A stretch of 64,000 nucleotides of DNA from Cryobacterium arcticum. Its GTDB lineage: Bacteria; Actinomycetota; Actinomycetes; Actinomycetales; Microbacteriaceae. The stretch covers positions 360 through 64,359 of the forward strand of contig NZ_QHLY01000008.1 of NCBI RefSeq assembly GCF_003185895.1, given 5' to 3'. Below the pieces are notes generated by a model that saw nothing but the letters and a program-made list of their open reading frames with translations, was not told where the DNA came from and made no database searches. How positions within the stretch are numbered: position 1 is the stretch's first letter; each line of letters opens with the position of its first letter. The translations under genes were made by a program, and so were the position numbers. Shown here piece by piece: positions 59,699-64,000 of this stretch.

Positions 59699-60730
59699 TC
59701 AGCCGGTGACGGCGGGCGGCCCCGCGGGCACCCGCACGAGCAGCGCGCGCCGGTCTGCGCGCAGGAACACACTGCGCACCAGCCCGAACTCGTCGCCGTC
59801 GAGTTCGAACTCCTGCGGCTTGTCGGCAACGATGCGAATATCAGAGCCGACCAGTGTGGTCATGGTGCGCTCATCGTCGGCCTCGGTGAGCTCGATGATG
59901 CGGCGGCCGACGGCCGAGCGCCGAAGGACGCCGTTCTGCCAGGTCACCCGGCGCCAGATCTTGAGCCAGCCCACCACGCCCTTGGGTTGCAGCACGGCGA
60001 TGTCGAGGATTCCGTCGTCGATGATCGCATCGGGCAGAAACTGGATGTTGCCGGGAAGCAGCCCGCAATTGGCGATCAGGATGGTGCTCACTGTGGCGGC
60101 ATGCTCGCTGCGGGTGCCCAGGTTGTAGCGGATGCGGAACGGTTCGGCCTTGGGGATGGCGCGCATCCCGGCGTCAACATAGGCCAGCCAGCCCACCTGC
60201 TTCTTCAGGTCGGGGCGGGTGGCGGCGATCATCTGGGCGTCCAGGCCGAGTCCGGCCATCACCAGGAACACGTGGTCTTCGATGCTGTCGTCGGCGAACG
60301 TGACCGATGCGACACCGAGATCGATCGCGCGGGAGTCGCCGGTGAAGGCGATCTCGATGGCGTCGTCGAGGCTGCTCAGGGGCAGCTGCAGGTTGCGGGC
60401 CAGCAGGTTGCCGGTGCCGACGGGCAGCACGCCCAGCGCCACTTCGCCGCCTCGGAGGGCTTCCGCCACCGCCCGCACTGTGCCGTCGCCGCCGGCGGCG
60501 AGCACCAGGTCGACGTCGTGCCGGAGGGCGCGCCGGGTGGCCCGCTGCCCAGGGTCTTCGATCGACGTCTCGTACCAGAGCGATTCCGCCCAGCCGGCCG
60601 CCTCGGCCGCGGAAGTGACACTCGCGCGCAGCTTGGCCACATCCGTCTTGATCGGGTTGTAGACCACGGCGGCGCGTTTCGGTGCCGGTGGAACTTCGTG
60701 GGGGCCGGAATCGGTGGTCTGCACCCGCAC
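59699..60730 (-). CDS. Diacylglycerol kinase-like lipid kinase
   Basis: A 343-residue DAGK catalytic-domain protein (YegS/DgkB/sphingosine-kinase superfamily) with VVYNPIKTD near 21, the nucleotide motif GGDGTVRAV near 80 and PVGTGNLLARNL near 102. It phosphorylates diacylglycerol or a related lipid at the membrane, recycling it to phosphatidic acid. The start is GTG 60730 or GTG 60724. It is divergent from serS. Confidence 0.85.
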   Translation of the reverse strand: MRVQTTDSGPHEVPPAPKRAAVVYNPIKTDVAKLRASVTSAAEAAGWAESLWYETSIEDPGQRATRRALRHDVDLVLAAGGDGTVRAVAEALRGGEVALGVLPVGTGNLLARNLQLPLSSLDDAIEIAFTGDSRAIDLGVASVTFADDSIEDHVFLVMAGLGLDAQMIAATRPDLKKQVGWLAYVDAGMRAIPKAEPFRIRYNLGTRSEHAATVSTILIANCGLLPGNIQFLPDAIIDDGILDIAVLQPKGVVGWLKIWRRVTWQNGVLRRSAVGRRIIELTEADDERTMTTLVGSDIRIVADKPQEFELDGDEFGLVRSVFLRADRRALLVRVPAGPPAVTG

Positions 60731-60774
60731 AGGCTATAGCAAGGGCGTGTGGGCGGCGCTTGTAGACTAGGCCG

Positions 60775-62040
60775 GTGATTGATCCGGTGCTGCTACGCGA
60801 AAATCCCGACCTCGTCAAGCGATCGCAGGAGGCGCGGGGCGACTCTGTCGAGGCCGTCGACGCTGCGCTCGCCGCCGACGCCGACCGGCGATCGTCGATT
60901 ACCAACTTCGAAGCGTTGCGCGCGTCGCAGAATGCTTTCGGCAAAACCGTGGCGAAGGCCCCGCCGGCCGAGAAGAAGGCCCTGGTCGCAGAGGCGCAGA
61001 GCCTCGCCGCCGAGGTCAAGGCGGCCGGAGCTGCCGCGGCCGAGGCCGAGGAGCGGTTCACCGCGGTGATGCGCACCATCGCCAACCCCATCATCGACGG
61101 CGTGCCCGCCGGCGGCGAAGACAACTTCACCACCCTGCGCACCCACGGGGAGATCCCCACCTTCGACTTCGAAGCCCGCGATCACCTCGAACTGGGCGAG
61201 ATGCTCGGCGCCATCGACATGGGCCGGGGCGCCAAGGTTTCCGGCGCCAGGTTCTACTTCCTGCGCGGCATCGGTGCCCGGCTCGAGATCGCCCTGATGA
61301 ACATGGCGCTCGACCACGCGCTCGCGGCGGATTTCATCCCTATGATCACGCCCACCCTGGTGCGGCCCGAGATCATGGACGGCACGGGCTTCCTCGGCCA
61401 GCACGCCGACGAGATCTACTACCTGCCCGCCGACGACCTCTACCTCACCGGCACCAGCGAGGTCGCGCTCGCCGGGTACCACAGCGACGAGATCCTCGAC
61501 CTCACCGACGGGCCGCTGCGCTACGCCGGCTGGTCCACCTGCTACCGCCGTGAGGCCGGTTCGGGCGGCAAGGACACCCGCGGCATCATCCGCGTGCACC
61601 AGTTCAACAAGCTCGAGATGTTCACCTACGTGCTGCCGGAGAACGCCGAAGCCGAGCACGCCCGCCTCGTCGCCCTGCAGGAGAGCATGCTCCAGGCCCT
61701 GGGTCTGAGCTACCGGGTGATCGACGTCGCCGCCGGCGACCTCGGCTCCAGCGCTGCCCGCAAGTTCGACATCGAGGCCTGGGTACCCACCCAGAACGCC
61801 TACCGTGAGCTGACCAGCACGAGCAACTGCACGACCTACCAGGCGCGCCGCCTCGACATCCGCTACCGCACCGAGTCGGGCAAGACCGCCCCGGTGTCCA
61901 CGCTCAACGGCACCCTCGCCACCACCCGCTGGATCGTCGCCATCCTGGAGACGCACCAACAGGCCGACGGTTCGGTCATCGTGCCGGAGGCGCTGCGACC
62001 GTACCTCGGCGGGCTCGACGTGCTCACGCCCATCCGATGA
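60775..62040 (+). CDS. serS: Seryl-tRNA synthetase
   Basis: A 421-residue class II aminoacyl-tRNA synthetase. An N-terminal coiled-coil arm (about 1-105) contacts the long variable arm of tRNA-Ser. The catalytic core has [12 protein letters not shown], motif 2 [16 protein letters not shown] and motif 3 [18 protein letters not shown] 60775 is the start. The TAGACT -10 box (60763-60768) ends 6 nt upstream with no ribosome binding site, indicating a leaderless transcript. The stop overlaps the HAD gene by 4 bp. A tRNA-Ser gene lies 0.9 kb downstream. Confidence 0.95.
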   Translation: MIDPVLLRENPDLVKRSQEARGDSVEAVDAALAADADRRSSITNFEALRASQNAFGKTVAKAPPAEKKALVAEAQSLAAEVKAAGAAAAEAEERFTAVMRTIANPIIDGVPAGGEDNFTTLRTHGEIPTFDFEARDHLELGEMLGAIDMGRGAKVSGARFYFLRGIGARLEIALMNMALDHALAADFIPMITPTLVRPEIMDGTGFLGQHADEIYYLPADDLYLTGTSEVALAGYHSDEILDLTDGPLRYAGWSTCYRREAGSGGKDTRGIIRVHQFNKLEMFTYVLPENAEAEHARLVALQESMLQALGLSYRVIDVAAGDLGSSAARKFDIEAWVPTQNAYRELTSTSNCTTYQARRLDIRYRTESGKTAPVSTLNGTLATTRWIVAILETHQQADGSVIVPEALRPYLGGLDVLTPIR

Positions 62041-62849
62041 CCGTCAAGACCGACGCGCCCTGGCTCGTTGCCCTCGATATCGACGGCACAACCCTGCACG
62101 AAGACGGCACCATCAGTGAGGCCGTCATTCGGCAGGTGCGCCGAGTCGCCGACGCCGGTCACGAGATCATGTTCGCCACCGGGCGCAGTGCCGCCGCCAC
62201 CCTGCCGGTCCTCGATCGGCTCGAGATCACGCCCAAGTTCGTGGTCTGCTCCAACGGCGCCATCACCCTGCACCGAGACGCGGATGCGCCGATGGGCTAC
62301 CGCCGGGAATGGGTCGAGACCTTCGACCCCAGCGACGTACTCCTCTCCATCCGCTCGCACCTGAAGACAGCCCGCTATGCCGTCGAAGACGAGCACGGCT
62401 ACTACCGGTACACCGAGCCGTTCCCCGACGCCACCATCGGCATCGATAGCGAGCACGTCGATTTTGATGAACTGCTGCTGCACGCCGCCACCCGCGTCGT
62501 GGTTGTCTCGCCCGACCACGACATGGAGGACTTCCTCCAGGTGGTGGAGCAGATGGGGCTCAACCGGGTGAGCTACGCGATCGGTTGGACCGCCTGGCTC
62601 GACATCGCCCCCGACGGCGTGAACAAGGCCACCGCCATGGAACGGGTGCGCGCCGAGATCGGCATTCCCCGCAACCGGGTGATGGCCGTCGGCGACGGGC
62701 GGAACGACATCGACATGCTGCTCTGGGCCGGCACGGAGGGCCGCGGCGTGGCCATGGGCCAGTCGCCGGAAGACGTGCTCGAGTCCGCCAGCGAACTGAC
62801 GGTCAGTGTGCAGGACGACGGCCTCGCAGTGGTGCTGAGCAGCCTCTAA
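62037..62849 (+). CDS. HAD-superfamily (Cof-type) phosphatase
   Basis: A 270-residue HAD hydrolase. Motif [10 protein letters not shown] carries the nucleophile Asp, motif II is the ATGRS region, and motif III/IV is [13 protein letters not shown] with the conserved Lys in NKATAME upstream. The cap is of the C2B type. Such enzymes dephosphorylate sugar phosphates or other small metabolites. It is translationally coupled to serS (ATGA), a pairing seen in other actinobacteria, but no direct role in translation is known. Confidence 0.87.
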   Translation: MTVKTDAPWLVALDIDGTTLHEDGTISEAVIRQVRRVADAGHEIMFATGRSAAATLPVLDRLEITPKFVVCSNGAITLHRDADAPMGYRREWVETFDPSDVLLSIRSHLKTARYAVEDEHGYYRYTEPFPDATIGIDSEHVDFDELLLHAATRVVVVSPDHDMEDFLQVVEQMGLNRVSYAIGWTAWLDIAPDGVNKATAMERVRAEIGIPRNRVMAVGDGRNDIDMLLWAGTEGRGVAMGQSPEDVLESASELTVSVQDDGLAVVLSSL

Positions 62850-62980
62850 CCAGGCCTGTGAGCCTCGTGCAGGGCCTTGCCAGATTCGCATGTCAGGCTG
62901 CACATTCCGTGATCGGCTAAGATCGGGCGCAGTTCGTTGTTGGTTCTTGCCCGTCACGGCACGATCCAGCAGTCGAACCG

Positions 62981-63065
62981 GGAGGGCTGTCCGAGCGGCC
63001 GATGGAGCCAGTCTTGAAAACTGGTGGGCAGAAATGTCTCGTGGGTTCGAATCCCACGCCCTCCG
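62981..63065 (+). tRNA. tRNA-Ser (anticodon UGA)
   Basis: A complete cloverleaf: acceptor GGAGGGC (62981-62987) pairs with GCCCTCC (63058-63064), discriminator G 63065, and CCA is encoded at 63066-63068. Anticodon stem CCAGT/ACTGG encloses loop CTTGAAA with anticodon TGA at 63015-63017. A long variable arm and T-loop GGTTCGAATCC are present, as expected for serine tRNAs. Confidence 0.96.
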
Positions 63066-63107
63066 CCACGCGGGTGGCTGAACCTGTTGTACGACGAAAG
63101 GATTTGA

Positions 63108-64000
63108 GTGAGCGACCAATTGCGCCCCCGCTCGAAACGATCGAAGCAGATCAGCACACTCGCCAGGCACGGCCGGCTCAAGCGGTCCAATGCGTTCGCC
63201 AACGTCGCCAAGGTGCTCGCCGCAGCCCTCGCCGTGGTCATGGTCAGCGGAGTGTCAGTGGCCGCCCTCGCCACGCTCAATGTGGCCGCCAGCGTCAAGC
63301 CCGCTGTAGTGCTCGAGAACGAGACCGACGGCCCGATGCCCACCATCGGGTCCATCGACGGCGGAGCGAACCTTCTCCTCGTCGGTAGCGACAGCCGCGA
63401 AGGTCAGGGTGACGGCTACGGCGACCCCGACGAAGAGACATCCGTGCTCAACGACGTGACCATGTTGCTGCACATCGCCGAAGACCACAGCAGTGCCACC
63501 GTGATCAGCTTTCCCCGGGACACCTTCGTGCCGATCCCATCGTGCCCGAACCCCGAGGGCGGTACCTTCAGCTCGATGAGCAGCCAGAAGATCAACACCA
63601 CCCTGAACTACGGTGGCCTGGCCTGCACGGTGATGACGGTGGAAGAGCTGACGGGGTTGTCGATCCCCTATGCCGCGCTGGTGCAGTTCAATGGGGTCGC
63701 GGCCATGTCGGAGGCCGTCGGCGGGGTGTCCGTGTGCATCGCCGAACCCATCGTCGACGAGTACACCGACCTCAACCTGGCCGCTGGCGAGCAAGAGCTC
63801 AAGGGCTTGGAGGCGCTGCAGTTCCTGCGCACCCGCCATGGCGTCGGCGACGGCAGCGACCTGGGCCGGATCAGCAACCAGCAGGTCTTCCTGTCCGCGC
63901 TCGTGCGCACCCTGAAGAGTGCCGAGACGCTGAGCGACCCGATCAAGCTGTACTCGATCGCCAAGGCCGCCGTTGACAACATGGAGCTCTCGACCTCGTT
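63108..64000 (+). CDS. LytR-CpsA-Psr (LCP) family cell-wall ligase, truncated by the window edge
   Basis: The open frame from GTG 63108 runs to the right edge without a stop, so at least 297 residues are present. A basic cytoplasmic start (about 1-30) and a transmembrane anchor (about 33-58) precede the LCP domain: LLLVGSDSREGQ near 87, NDVTMLLHI, ISFPRDTFVPIP with the key Arg/Asp, and the LRTRHGVGDGSDLGR segment. LCP enzymes transfer teichoic-acid or arabinogalactan-type polymers from lipid carriers to peptidoglycan. AAAGGA (63097-63102) is 5 nt before the start. It begins 40 bp after the tRNA-Ser CCA end. Confidence 0.88.
   Translation, partial: MSDQLRPRSKRSKQISTLARHGRLKRSNAFANVAKVLAAALAVVMVSGVSVAALATLNVAASVKPAVVLENETDGPMPTIGSIDGGANLLLVGSDSREGQGDGYGDPDEETSVLNDVTMLLHIAEDHSSATVISFPRDTFVPIPSCPNPEGGTFSSMSSQKINTTLNYGGLACTVMTVEELTGLSIPYAALVQFNGVAAMSEAVGGVSVCIAEPIVDEYTDLNLAAGEQELKGLEALQFLRTRHGVGDGSDLGRISNQQVFLSALVRTLKSAETLSDPIKLYSIAKAAVDNMELSTS

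Overview
The window is GC-rich with short intergenic gaps, many GTG starts, frequent 4-bp stop/start overlaps and lipoprotein, LCP and F420-type genes typical of Actinobacteria. The gene content (fused OleBC, 13E12/DUF222-HNH protein, Gram-positive-type rhamnose isomerase, DUF3592) suggests a Microbacteriaceae chromosome, plausibly Cryobacterium or a close relative. The genus is an inference from gene style, not from a marker gene.

Layout. Positions 1-560 hold a non-coding array of about 215-bp repeats built from paired REP-like 19-mers. Then come a META-domain protein (-), an adenine/adenosine deaminase overlapping a bifunctional PutA (+), a membrane protein, and a head-to-head olefin/beta-lactone operon oleA-oleBC-oleD (6.5-11.2 kb). 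An arginine-degrading pair (DDAH/dihydrolase-like enzyme plus ornithine aminotransferase) faces a divergent Lrp-GntR regulator pair. Next are an FCD-GntR/FMN hydroxyacid dehydrogenase operon with a perfect GntR-type palindrome, an alpha/beta hydrolase lacking the usual serine, a mini LysR protein with a basic tail, a DJ-1 protein and a DUF3592 membrane protein.

From 19.7 to 40.1 kb is a large L-rhamnose locus. On the minus strand rhaM-rhaI-esterase-rhaD(aldolase/dehydrogenase)-rhaB form one operon with overlapping genes. It is divergent from a LacI regulator. An MFS transporter, a class II aldolase, a second rhaI, a second rhaB, a FucO-type lactaldehyde reductase and a ketose 3-epimerase follow. 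A DeoR regulator then leads an ABC importer rhaS-rhaT-rhaP-rhaQ. Six near-identical TGAATCGTTTCA-type palindromes lie in front of the rhaM operon, lacI, the MFS gene, the aldolase and fucO, and define a local LacI regulon. The two gene sets look like an oxidative branch (lactaldehyde to lactate, RhaD dehydrogenase domain) and a reductive branch (lactaldehyde to propanediol, FucO).

From 40.1 to 51.1 kb are an MFS/MarR pair with a MarR-type palindrome, a monoacylglycerol-lipase-like hydrolase, a lipoate ligase with inverted domain order, a GNAT protein, a solitary adenine methyltransferase, an F420-type luciferase-like oxidoreductase, and a LacI-controlled CebEFG-like sugar ABC importer with tandem TGAGAGCGCTCTCA operators. 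From 51.2 to 64.0 kb are a DUF222-HNH protein, an NAD(P)-binding protein, a VanY-type peptidase, two tandem amidase-domain surface proteins, phosphoglucomutase, prephenate dehydratase, a diacylglycerol-kinase-like lipid kinase, seryl-tRNA synthetase, a HAD phosphatase, tRNA-Ser(UGA), and an LCP cell-wall ligase that runs off the right edge.

Recurring non-coding themes are REP-like inverted repeats (also inserted in frame inside two genes), two further families of long hairpins, strong hairpins just after both ABC binding-protein genes, and many -10 boxes 6-8 nt from the start codon that suggest leaderless transcripts. All family and function calls come from reading the sequence. No database search was run.
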